Assembly: GCA_029961685.1 (NCBI GenBank)
Contig: JARWKL010000010.1
Coordinates: 20,758,087 to 20,822,086 of the forward strand
Direction of reading: 5' to 3'
DNA from: Aristolochia californica
Taxonomy: Eukaryota > Streptophyta > Magnoliopsida > Piperales > Aristolochiaceae
DNA length: 64,000 bases
Below, piece by piece: positions 11,601 to 21,302 of this stretch. Under the pieces are notes generated by a model. That model was given only the letters and a program-made list of their open reading frames with translations. It was not told the DNA's origin and did no database searches. A program made the position numbers and the translations under genes. The first letter of the stretch is position 1, and every line of letters begins with the position of its first letter.

Positions 11601-14014
11601 CATGCAAAGAGTCACAATTTTATATGAAGTGAAAAGAATTCATGCACCTCAACTCCTGAAAGCTTAAGTTTCTTGATCCGCAACCCTTTTAAGTGAGTAA
11701 ATTGCTTTTTGAGCTTCTTTCTCACAGAGTAAATGACATATCCCTATGAGGAATTATGTGGATTTTTAGACAAAAGGTACAGAGGTTCATTTAAGCATGA
11801 ACAAACAACTGAGTTATGGTCATACCTGGCTGGGTATCACATGGTGAGTTTTGAATGGTCTTACAACAAGATCATTGCGTATTTCATAAGTTTCACCTAA
11901 AACCAAAACCAAAAGGTCAAGTGACTACCACTTAGGTAAGTGTTTTCAAAGAAAATGAAAAGAAATAAAAGAGACGCACATACCCACATTCAATGCAATT
12001 AGATTGCATTTTAACTCTGTATCACTCATTGTCCTATGAATGTCAAACAATTTCTCAACATCCTCTTTAATGCATGGAGGCACAAATACTGTAGGAGGTT
12101 TTAAATTGTAGAGAGCACGAGTTGCAACATACATTGGAAGCCCTCCCTGCAACAAATGCAACAAATTTAACATTATGTAGATTGTGCTTTATGGATCCAG
12201 AGAAGAGAAAGTCTTACCAGGGTTAGGGGTTTCGACATTCAAAAAAAAAAAAAGTATGAAAAATGAGTCAGTTAGAAAGGGAGGCTTGTTTTGGTGCCAT
12301 CGAAGATTTCTTTTTTTTTTTTTTAAATAAGACAAAGAGAGAGCTTTATTAAGGGAAATGAGGGGTTGAACTCAAACAATTGACTCTTGGAGAGAACAAG
12401 TTAGGTGAAACTTTCTCAGAACAGCATTTGCATGTCATTTTGATTTTGTACCACCCAGTCAATACGATTCCCCATGGAAGGTGTCTGGTAGTTTGGGTGG
12501 TATTCGGCAACATAATGCATTATAGGTCTAAAGGCATTCTTATTCTTAGGTTTAACAATATAAATAAAGATGGATTGGCCTTAGGCTCAATGGCCACATG
12601 GGAGGATTTCTAGTGGAAGGTCTTGTGTTCAAGTCCCACCAGGGTGTAAGGTCTTGTGTTTTGTGTTCAATTCTCACTTGGTACAACATGTAGTCTCTGT
12701 GTGTGTAGTCTAAATTCAAGAAAACAAACCACAAAAGATAAATAGTTTGACATTTCCTTTTAGGCATTTAAGTTGGTATTGACTGGTAGTGGGAATAGTC
12801 CCACATGGGTATAGGAAAAGTTATATGGTTATTAATTGGACAAATGACTCCTATATTCAGTTAGTCAGTTTGGAATGGACTTTGACTCAACTTTAGCATT
12901 AACAAAACCTCTCTCTTACACTAAAAGAAGGGTTTTCCAAAACACACAGGCTTAGCTTTGAACTCCTAAAAGAAGGTCTAGGTCATCTATCAGCATTTTA
13001 GCAACAAAACTGTTTGGCTTATGTTGCCTTTAAAAGTTTCACAAGATCAATCAATAAGTCCTAGTTGGATTGCTGACTTTTGTAAAGCAAATAATCACCT
13101 GATTAACCTAAGCATTGAGTAATTAGTAAGCATAATTGAGTTTACCCGAAGATATTTGTCAGTGATATTAGGCTAGAGTAAACATTTAAAGTGACAGAAT
13201 ATAAATGAACACCCATCATAAAATGCTCGCAGATATGAATAAATGGTCAAATTTTCCAGAAGGATGGAGTTCATTGACTTAGAACATGGTCTGCTCTATT
13301 CTCTGGTCTTTAAGACGTAGAATGTAGTCTTTTTCATCTGCACATAAGAACAAACCTGCCTGAGGTTATCTACTCAGACAATCACGAACATATGAATCTG
13401 GTTCCTGTTCAATTGTCAATGACCAACTTTTTAAAAGGATTAAGTGGAAAAATAGATGCGGATTTTGTAATTGCAATTACTTATGGGGTCTCAATTTCAG
13501 AAAGAAAAATTTGCCCGTGTCTACGTGTAGCACGTCTGTTGTAAACATGCTTGAGACGAACTTTAATTACAACGTCACAGAGGAAATGGTAAAGACAACC
13601 AGATCAACATACAATGTGATCGAGATGGGCATGGGTAATGCACATGAAATCCTGGTGAACCGCTCTGGCAGGACATCTTCCGATATCGAAAGCAATATTA
13701 AGACTGGGAATGATGACGCACGTCTCGTGACCACCAATAGATAAGCCTTCAATGGAATACCCTTCGACTTCCACCCCTTTACGGTGCACCTCAGCACGGG
13801 CTTTTCTGTATTCCTCCTCTTCTATAGCGTGGCTTATCGCCGAGAAGAGCCCCGGCCGTCGGGAGACTGGCAAGGGTTGGACGTTTGAGGAAATTTTCCG
13901 ATCGACAGCGCTTTGGGATGCAGGAAAAGGGAACCTGCAAAGTGGGTCAGGAGGGGTTTCTGGAAGCGGGGAGAAGGACGGCAAATACGAAGAAATGGCC
14001 AGAGAAATCTGCAT
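2657..14014 (-). CDS. TRZ2: Chloroplast-type short-form tRNase Z (RNase Z), 8 coding exons, intact
   Basis: Zinc-dependent endonuclease that removes the 3' trailer from precursor tRNAs; this form acts in plastids. Coding exons from 5' to 3' on the minus strand: 14014-13613, 12146-11984, 11896-11826, 11743-11648, 7606-7493, 3178-3110, 2906-2832, 2746-2657. They sum to 1080 bp (359 residues plus TGA), close to the roughly 350 residues I recall for plant TRZ2. Every junction is GT-AG and keeps frame. Residues 1 to about 55 are Ser/Pro-rich and look like a transit peptide. They are followed by EEEEYRKARAEV. The metal motif HAHLDH (with GGLPMY) spans the exon 1/2 junction. HHVIPSQ is in exon 3, a Lys-rich arm (tRNA-binding exosite) in exon 4, FTGDT in exon 5, TFLHED in exon 6 and LTHFSSRY in exon 7. 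All catalytic His/Asp motifs are present. Introns 4 and 5 are about 4 kb and full of transposons. The start is the first ATG before the transit-like segment. UTRs are not defined. Confidence 0.93.
3881..4515. repeat. Tandem duplication, 2 copies of about 318 bp
   Basis: Bases 3881-4200 and 4201-4515 are near-identical. Both begin AGTGTYCTTTTCTTAGGCTG and end in a CAGGAAAAG-type string after 'gatgact'. Differences are scattered point changes and one 5-bp gap, so the duplication is not recent. It lies inside intron 5 and carries no domain. Confidence 0.9.
6360..6855 (+). pseudogene. LINE 3' end with RNase H remnant and poly(A)-like tail
   Basis: Plus-strand translation (with stops and frame changes) suggests a degenerate plant LINE RNase H: a glycine-rich 'GGSYGN' segment near 6390 and an ADSLAK-like segment near 6690. 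After these come a short tail and an A-run beginning at 6841, then A/G-rich simple sequence. It is antisense within intron 5. The match is by eye and weak. Confidence 0.45.
7865..9327. mobile_element. Mutator-like (MULE-type) non-autonomous DNA transposon
   Basis: The ends GGGAC...GTCCC carry long inverted repeats: left about 7865-8085, right about 9172-9327, the left arm holding a roughly 60-bp extra segment. Flanks AAGCAAATT and AATCTAATT (9 bp, 7 matches) fit a MULE-type 9-bp duplication. The undisrupted right LTR of element E shows the empty site. The 1.1-kb core has two short minus-strand open stretches (about 9030-9170 and 8830-8900) followed by GT donor-like bases. These may be captured exons, but I do not recognise them. 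Confidence 0.75.
9549..9700 (-). pseudogene. 5'-truncated LINE tail (RNase H C-terminus and poly(A))
   Basis: The T-run at 9549-9561 is the poly(A) tail of a minus-strand insertion. Upstream on the minus strand the frame reads an ADMLAKQEA-like motif and a stop, typical of the end of plant LINE RNase H domains. It lies inside LTR element E. Confidence 0.65.
12147..13612 (-). other. Intron 1 of the tRNase Z gene (1.5 kb)
   Basis: The donor GTATGT follows the HAHLDHI codons and the acceptor TTGCAG precedes GGLPMY. Apart from a SINE-like sequence (12565-12775) and T-runs near 12310, I see no feature. Confidence 0.85.
12565..12775 (+). repeat. tRNA-derived SINE-like sequence with duplicated B box
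   Basis: An A-box-like string 'taggctcaatggc' (about 12582) is followed by a B-box-like GTGTTCAAGTCCCAC (about 12627). Spacing and flanking words match plant SINE heads. A second similar string, GTGTTCAATTCTCAC (about 12662), suggests an internal duplication. No poly(A) tail or TSD is certain. Confidence 0.45.
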
Positions 14015-14420
14015 TTTTAAAGAGATAAGCCAGAAGAAGAAGGGAGTATGAGGTTGTTAGGAAGAAAGCGGGAAAGTGGGAAAGCGGGAAAGAGAGGGAA
14101 AGAGTGGGCGATGAGTTTGAAGGCAGAGACGAGAGCAGATGAGAACACTGAGCGGACGATAACATTTGTCCCACGAATAAGATAAGGTGTTTTTTGTCGA
14201 GTGACATACCATCCACGGCAAGGTGGTGAGTCGCAACTCGGGCGAATCAACTAGCCTTTCAGAGGCTGCCGAGCCAGGGAAGGGATGGTATTGTTCGTTT
14301 AGTCCAGATGATCGAGTCTGTTCCAGAGTGGTGTTAGAAAACCATGCTCCTGTTAATGCTTTTATTGAACGTTTTGTAAGATATATCATCGCATCCATAC
14401 AATAATTGGGGATATGCATG
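14015..14420 (-). promoter_or_regulatory. 5' flank and probable promoter region of the tRNase Z gene
   Basis: Directly upstream of the ATG at 14014. The first 130 bp on the minus strand are pyrimidine-rich (CTTTCCC and CTCTCC repeats), a common feature of plant leader regions. I see no convincing TATA box. The overlapping open frames on both strands are compositional. Confidence 0.35.
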
Positions 14421-14813
14421 TAGATTGGGGTCTAGGCACTCAAACAAGCACTTCGTAAAAAATATGACCAGAGTAACTTTATCATAAACCATACAAGGAT
14501 AAAGAATCAATACACGAATGATTTATTGTGCTCAAAGAATAAATCATACAAGGGTAACATTAATTATCCTTCGTACATAATATTATCCTTATGCCAAAGT
14601 TAGGTTCAGTCATATCGTATAAGTCATTTTACTTCTGATTTAAATTGTTTTCTTACTTATGTAAGCATCTCACACACTTTTATGATGTTTGAAAGTTTAA
14701 TAATAATTGTATCAGATATTTAAAGCCATAATTTTTGCTACATAGGAAAAGAGAAAAGTATTGCAAACTAATTAATTCATTAATTATTACTTTGATCAAT
14801 AAAGTGTTGTGTA
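14421..14813. other. Intergenic AT-rich stretch
   Basis: AT-rich, without a supported ORF or repeat boundary. Confidence 0.6.
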
Positions 14814-15184
14814 TAAGGGTGGGCACAATCGGGTGAAGGTCAAGTTTACCCAAACCCGAACCTGATCCTTGACCCTAAAACCCGAACCTAACATGTTCAC
14901 CATCCTCATAACCCCATCCTTGCCCCGTGCCCTTGAACCAAACCCATCTCTACCTCATCCCCAAAAGAATGCTCAACCCATCTAAATCCCATTTTATATC
15001 TTTGTCTTATATGCGGGTTAGGTTTGGGTTGGGTTTTGGAGAACTCTTCCCCGACCTAAAACCTAATGGGTTTTTTTTCTCGCCCCATCCCCAACTTGCG
15101 GAGTGAAATTAAAAATCCGAATCGGGTATTTAGGGTCGGGTTGAGTAGGGTTTCTCGTAAAACTCAACTCGATGCCCACTCCGA
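14814..15184. mobile_element. Small hAT-like element with CGGGTT-rich ends
   Basis: The ends are related inverted repeats: left TAAGGGTGGGCA, and right, reverse complemented, TCGGAGTGGGCA. The GGGTGGGCA core is common in plant hAT elements. The flanks GTTGTGTA and GTTGTCAT are an imperfect 8-bp duplication. The interior is rich in ACCCGAAC and GGGTTGGG words on both arms and could fold. There is no coding capacity. Confidence 0.6.
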
Positions 15185-15414
15185 GTTGTCATACATTATT
15201 AATAAGTAACACACTTACTAAGTTAGAACTAATATAATTTAATTGTGTGAAAAGTCTATGTTATTTAATAATTTGAATAACTTGAGACTAATTTACTTAT
15301 ATATGTGGCTACTTTTATGGATAAAAATAATGAATTAATTTTATATGAATAAATTAGATATGTAAATAATTTTTTTTATTGTTATATTACTACTTAAAAT
15401 CCCATGTTGGATGG

Positions 15415-16911
15415 TGTTAGACTTGAAATCCTAATTCAACCTAATTTTGATGTTAATAAACAAAGGAAACTAAATGAGTGGTTTAAGTGAAGTTTAGAAA
15501 TATTTTTTAGTTGATTTGATGTCTCAACGAGGTTTGGTAACCGAATGCCTAAGTGGGCTTTGGATGGTGAAACCTTGAAAATAAGCTTAGAAAAAGGAGA
15601 ATTTTGGCCAACATTTTGTCCGGAAGTATTGGGGCCAGTGCCAGAGAGGTGGGCCCCTAAGGATTTTTCTCTCTCGTTTCACATGTGCTTCACGCAAGGG
15701 AAAATTAAGCTTCCCTCCCGTTGAGATTTCACTGGCTCTCATGGCACTTACCGAGATGCAGCGAAAAAGAGGTCTCCCTCGGGACTGACAGAGAGAGGGG
15801 TTTCGGAGAGAGGTGACGCTCGTCCCCAGAAGAGAGCAGCTCGGGACGAGCATCGCCGGTGCCAGAGAGAGGACTCGGCGCCGTGAGCACTGCTGTGCAA
15901 CGTCATTGCCATCGCCAGGTATTGCAGAGAGAGGGCTCGAGGAGCGACGCTGCTGCTGAACAGTGTCGTTGTGAGCCGCTGTGAGAGAAAGTAGATACAG
16001 TGGGAGTCGTGGCAGTAGGGAGTCTTTCCAGGGGCTACAGACAGAAGCAGAAAGGAGGCTTTCCAGGGTTGCAGGCAGAGGCAACAAGGAGGCTTTCTAG
16101 GAGCTGCTGACAGAGGCAGTAAGGAGGCTTTCTAGGAGCTGTTGGCAGATGTAGCAAGGAAGCTTTCCAGGGGCTGTAGGCAGAGGCAGCAAGGAAGCTT
16201 TCTAGGGGCTACAGGCAGAAGCAGCAAGGAGGCTTTCCAGGGGCTGCTGGTAGAGGCCGCAAGGAGGCTTTCCAAGGGCTACTGGCAGAGGCAGCAAGAA
16301 GGCTTTCTAGGGGCTGCTGGTAGAGGCAGCAAGGAGGCTTTCCAGGGGCTACTGGAAGAAGCAGCAAAGAGGCTTTCCAAGAGCTGCTAGCAGAGGCAGC
16401 AAGGAGGTTTTCCAGGAGCTACTGACAGAGGCAGCACGGAGGCTTTCCAGGAGTTGTTGGCAGATGCAACAAGGAGGCTTTCCAGGAGCTGCTGACAGAG
16501 GCAGCAAGGAGGCTTTCCAGGGGTTGCTGGTAGAGGCAGCAAGGAGGCTTTCCAGGAGCTACTGGCAGAGGCAGCAAGGAGGCTTTCCAGGAGTTGCTGG
16601 CAAAGGCAGCAAGGAGGCTTTCCAGGAGTTGCTGGCAAAGGCAGCAAGGAGGCTTTCTAGGTGGCACTGGCAGAGGTAGCAAGGAGGTGTTCTAGGTATT
16701 ACTGGTAGAGGCAATAGGGAGTCGTTGTTGTGAGAGAGAGTGGGACGATGTTGCTGCTGTAACAGATAAGCATCCCTATTATATTGTGATCCTCAATTGA
16801 TTTGAAATGAAATCCTCTACAGCACCCATGGACGTAGGCAATTTTCCGAACCATGTAAAATATTATGTCGTGCATGATTACTTGTCTCTTTATGGTCGTT
16901 TTTCCCTAACA
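15415..16911 (+). repeat. LTR 1 of element K (1497 bp)
   Basis: Starts TGTTAGAC and ends CCCTAACA. It contains a GAGAGAGG-rich block (15690-16015), the 35-bp minisatellite, and a conserved terminal part that ends in 'gacgtaggcaattttcc' plus about 65 bp. Confidence 0.8.
16020..16735 (+). repeat. 35-bp minisatellite array 1 (about 20 copies)
   Basis: The consensus unit runs GCAGCAAGGAGGCTTTCCAG then GAGCTGCTGGCAGAG. Period 35, for example units starting at 16501 and 16536. Copies differ at scattered positions (gag/ggg, ctgctgg/ctactgg). Because 35 is not a multiple of 3, the array stays open as a cycling 35-residue repeat, and the open frames on both strands are by-products. Confidence 0.92.
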
Positions 16912-16943
16912 ACTGGTATCAGAGCCGAGGTTCGGGTCTAAGG

Positions 16944-18420
16944 GAAAATTAAGCTCCCCTCTCGTTGAGATTTCACTAGCTCTCTTGGCACTTACTAAGA
17001 TGTAGCAAAAAAGAGGTCACCCTTGTGACTGACAGAGAGAGGGGTCTCGGAGAGAGGCAACGCTCGTCCCCGAAAGAGAGCAGCTCGGGATGAGTGTCAT
17101 CGGTGCCAGAGAGAGGACTCGACGCCGTTGCCGTCGCCAGGTACTATAGAGAGAGGTCTGGCCAGTCGACGTTGTAGAGAGAGGTCTTGTCGGTCAACAC
17201 TACAGAGAGAGGACTCGACGTTGGGAGCATAGTCGTACGACGCCGTTGCCATCGCCATCTCCGGAAGAGAGGGTCTCGGCAGGAAGATGAAGCAAGAGCT
17301 TCGATCTCTACAGGAGTCTCGCTAGGAAGAAAAAGCAATGAGCTTTGGTCTCGCCGGGACTCGCCGGTACAAAAAAAGAGAGCCGTGGAGGCTCGCTGGT
17401 GTCAAAGGAGGGATTCATGGAGGCTCGCCGTTGCCGGAGAGGAGAGAGCCATGGAGGCTCGTCGGTGCCAAAGGGGAGATCCGTGGAGGCTCGCCGTTGT
17501 CGGACAGAGGGCTCGAGGAGCGACGCTGCTGCTGAACAGTGTCGTTGTGTGCCGCTATGAGAGAAAGAAGATACAGTGGCAGTCATTCCAGTGGGAGTCG
17601 TGGCAGCAGGGAGTCTTTCCAGGGGCTGTAGGCAGAAGCACCAAGGAGGCTTTCTAGGAGCTGTAGGCAGAGGCAGCAAGGAGGCTTTCCAGGGGCTACA
17701 GGCAGAGGCAGTAAGGAAGCTTTCTAGGGGCTGCAGACAGAGGCAGCAAGGAGGCTTTCTAGGAGCTGCTGATAGAGGCAGCAAGGAGGCTTTCCAGGAG
17801 CTATTGGCAGATGCAGCAAGGAAGCTTTCCAGGGGCTACAGGCAGAGCAACTAGGGGCTACAGGCAGAGGCAGCAAGGAAGCTTTCTAGGGGCTGCAGGC
17901 AGAGACAGAAAAGAGGCTTTCCAGGGGTTGCAAGCAGAGGCAGCAAGGAGGCTTTTCAGGGGCTGCTGGAAGAGGCAGCAAGGAGGCTTTCCAGGGGCTG
18001 CTAGCAGAGGAAGCAAAGAGGCTTTCCAGGAGCTGCTAGCAGATGCAGCAAGGAGGCTTTCCAAGAGCTGCTGACAGAGGCAGCAAGGAGGCATTCCAAG
18101 GGTTGCTGGCAGAGGCAGCAAGGAGGCTTTCCAGGAGCTGCTGGCAGAGGCAGCAAGGAGGTTTTCCAGGGGCCACTGGCAGAGGTAGCAAGGAGTCGTT
18201 CCAGGTGTTACTGGTAGAGGCAGCAGGGAGTCGTTGTTGTGAGAGATAGTGGGATGTTGCTGTTGCTGTAACAGATAAGCTCCCCTATTGTATTGTGATC
18301 CTCAATTGATTTGAAATGAAATCCTCTACAGCACTCGTGGACGTAGGCAATTTTTCGAACCACGTAAAATATTGTGTCGTGCATGATTACTTGTTTCTTT
18401 ATGGTCATTTTTCCCTAACA
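16944..18420 (+). repeat. LTR 2 of element K, 5'-truncated (1477 bp)
   Basis: Matches LTR 1 from 'aagggaaaattaagct' onward. It has about 330 bp of extra GC-rich repeats (17140-17560, variants of 'catggaggctcgccg') before its own 35-bp array. It ends CCCTAACA at 18420. Confidence 0.8.
17608..18232 (+). repeat. 35-bp minisatellite array 2 (about 18 copies)
   Basis: Same unit and orientation as array 1, in LTR 2. One truncated unit near 17845-17858 breaks the phase. The copy number differs from array 1, so the arrays have expanded or contracted independently since insertion. Confidence 0.92.
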
Positions 18421-18868
18421 CATTCAAATGCCAAAAATGGAGATCTGAAGAAAAAAATCCGACTTCTAAATACATAGATAGAAAAAAATCAAGACAACAT
18501 CCAAATACAAGTCAATTGGCATCAAAATCTTAGAACCACAGAGTTGAAGAAAAAATTATAGTACCCAAATACTCAAGGCATTTGCATTCGATACCCAACA
18601 AGCATCGGAACACTCAAAATCTACAAAACTTCAACCAAAAGCAGTTGACATTTGAATGCCTCTACACAAAAATTCAAACTTCAATCTTACAAGTGTTGAT
18701 CCTACTTTGTTATGCAAACTATTTAACTGATTCAATATTGTAATCAACATCTATCAACAAAAAGCTTAAGTATTTTTTCATAATTTTTTAGTAGTGTTTG
18801 ATCCATTTTTATTAAAGAACAAAACATCCTTTTTTGCCAAAAATGATTAAATTTTTAAATGTTGGAGG
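18421..18868. other. Gene-free stretch
   Basis: A-rich sequence between element K and LTR1. There is no primer-binding site next to LTR1, so this is not the internal side of a minus-strand element. Nothing identifiable. Confidence 0.6.
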
Positions 18869-19016
18869 TGTTGGCCGAGGTGGGTTTTCAAGAGGGAGGT
18901 GAACTGAGATTCTAAATTAAAAATTAAGTACAAGGAGTGCTAAATAAAGTATGAGACAAGTAATAGAAAAAGCACACACCACTAGAGATAATGTATTTTG
19001 TTCTTGATGTTCCCCT

Positions 19017-20509
19017 TGTTGGCCCAGGTGGCTTCTGAAGAGGGGAGTGAATTGAGAATATCAAATTGAAATTAAATTGTGCATGTAATCACAATTCATG
19101 CGTAAAAGCAATTCAATGTAAATAAAAACTTGCACACACCTTAGAAAGCAAAGAATTTTTTTGTTATCGATGTTCCATAGTGGTATTCACTGCCCACGAA
19201 CCCTTGTTTGGAAATTTTCACTATTTGAAAGCTCTACTTGTTGGAATTACATAAAGAGATTCTGACACTCTTTAAGCCACATGTAGCTCTCAATTCATGC
19301 TTTTTACAATGCTAATCTCCCCAAGAGATTGTTGCTTGATTTTAGCTCTAGTTGGCCCTTTCTATCTAGATTAAATAAATTCTAGATGAACCTATCACAA
19401 ATTTAAGTAAAAAGAAAGAAAAAATATACACCCTTACTTGGAGAGATTCTTCTCCTTGAGAGATTCAAGTTTCTTCTTCTTTAGCAGCACAATGTGAAGT
19501 GATTGAAGGAGCTTGACTATATGAATGCAAGGATAAGGTAGAAAAAGATGTGAAATTTTAATGAATACGACTTACTCTTTCACTCTAAAGCACTTTTGAA
19601 AGAATATGAAAGATTGAGAATAAAAGGCTTGGAATATTTGGCAATAAATGCTCATTAACTTCTTAATACACGGTTTGGTGGGGTATTTATAACTTTTTCA
19701 ACTCAAACTAGTTGTTATTTGCCTATTTGTAAAAATCAGTACTTTAATTGATCAATCACTATAAACCCTAAACCCTAAATCACTATAAAGTGATTGATCG
19801 ATCAATCGATCCTAACGACTACTTTTTTGTTAGCACTGACTTATTGATCAATGAACTAATCGATCAATATGTTGCAGTTGGTTTCAAAAAGTTAAGTTGA
19901 TCAATCATTGACTAGGGGATGATAGATCAATCAGAATTTCCTCTAGTTGTGCAATAAAAGTATGATCGATCAGTGTATTTCCTATGATCGGTCATGCTTT
20001 ATGTCCTTTGCTAACAAAATTCTATCTTATTGATCAATCAGGTGATGATTGATCATTGATAGAGGTTGATCAATCATTCCAGTGCCAATTCAACTATGTT
20101 GACTTTTAAAGCATGAGAATATTTTTCTCTAAGTGCTCAAACATGTTTGAAGTGATGTTTATGATGTTCCTAAACATGTCCATATGCAATTTATGACCTA
20201 AAGCTCCAATTTCGCAATTGCACTTAAAGAAAGGAAGTTTAGAATACCCTCTTACACTGTGACTGAGTTTAGACATTTGACTTTTACATTTGAACTCTAG
20301 TCTTCTCATTGTCTTCTTCCTTGTGGGGTGTTTATTCAAGAGACGTCCTTCAATAATACTTTGAGATCTTGTGTAGGCTTGATCATTTTGAAAATTTAGA
20401 CCTTGAGTTGCATTGACTCTTGAAGGTGAAGTATCTGAAATACTTAGATGTGAAAATTGTTAGATTAATTAATTTTTTTTTATCATCAAAAGCAATGTGG
20501 GAGTCAACA
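19017..20509 (-). repeat. LTR2: complete minus-strand SIRE-like LTR (1493 bp) nested in LTR1
   Basis: On the plus strand it runs TGTTGGCC...GTCAACA, which is the reverse complement of TGTTGACT...GGCCAACA. It aligns along its length with the LTRs of element F. The U3 cluster of TGATCGATCA-like palindromes spans 19745-20085 and a TATA box (RC of about 19683-19691) lies about 55 bp away. The flanks CCCCT and TACGA do not match, so TSD evidence is absent. No internal region adjoins it, so it is a solo LTR. Confidence 0.8.
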
Positions 20510-21302
20510 TACGATCAATACAACTACTGGTAGTAAAAAAAATCCACTAATAAGCTTTATTAGCTAGAAGTTATGACGAGAATTCAGGCTCTCTTTAGTA
20601 TAAGTGTAATCCCGAATTAGACAATTTGATTTATCCCTAAGAGATTCAGTACAAACTAGATTTCAGCTTTAGTTGGCACTCTCTTTCTAAATTTTAGGCT
20701 CTAGAATGCCAATTTTCTAGCTTTAAGGTACAAGAGAAACCTCTATTAAAGAAAGTTAAAAACAAACGAGAAAAATAAGAAAAACTTTCTTTTGGAGAGA
20801 TAATCTTTTTCCTAGTGAGACCCAAACCTCCAAATTTGTAAGTACATGAACTAAAATATATATGAGCTTGGTGGAACTTCAAATGCAAAGAATGTTCAAA
20901 GAAAATGGAAGGTTTAGGCAAATTTGGAGTTTTTCTCTTCAAAAGGGTGAAATCAAAATTTTATGCCCAAACTCAAATCTTGGTCCTCTACGAGTTTGGG
21001 GTCTTATTTATAAGTTTCCTAGCCAAACTAGCTTTTTTTTTTACCATTTAAAAAAGGTTGCTAAAAGTGTTGATCGATCAATGAAAAGGTATGATTGATC
21101 AACCATGTACAATGGCTATATCGTTTTTCTCACCATGCTTATTGATCCATTAGGGCAATAATCAATTAGTTTTGAACCTTCTAGATAACTCATTGATGGA
21201 TCAACCCATTTTGATTGATCGATCATGCTTTATATGACATGATATGCAAAGATTTGTATGATTGATCATGCAACAAAGTAGGATTGATCACACTTCATAA
21301 TC

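Larger units (their letters stand above)
7607..11647 (-). other. Intron 4 of the tRNase Z gene (4.0 kb)
   Basis: Lies between exon 4 (ends 11648) and exon 5 (starts 7606). Almost all of it is the minus-strand LTR element 7694-11574 with a nested Mutator-like element. Without these insertions the intron would be only about 150 bp. Confidence 0.9.
15415..18420 (+). mobile_element. LTR retroelement K: two LTRs, almost no internal region
   Basis: The first LTR (15415-16911) starts TGTTAGAC, ends CCCTAACA and is followed after 2 bp by a tRNA-Met-type primer-binding site TGGTATCAGAGC (16914-16925). Within about 25 bp sequence matching the LTR starts again (about 16944) and runs to an identical end at 18420. 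So the whole internal region, and the first 280 bp of the second LTR, are missing. No 5-bp TSD is visible (GATGG against CATTC). Likely the product of a large deletion or unequal recombination. Confidence 0.8.

Noticed and set aside
12582..12645. A tRNA gene
   Set aside because: Only A- and B-box-like words are present; acceptor stem and anticodon arm pairing are not visible, so a SINE-like head is the better reading.
13752..14250. Plus- and minus-strand ORFs overlapping exon 1 of the tRNase Z gene
   Set aside because: They are other-frame shadows of the GC-richer first exon and its leader.
15587..18249. Long open frames on both strands giving Gln/Gly/Ala/Leu-rich or Cys/Leu/Pro-rich proteins
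   Set aside because: They are translations of the 35-bp minisatellite and GA-rich repeats within LTRs; openness on both strands follows from the repeat unit and not from a gene.
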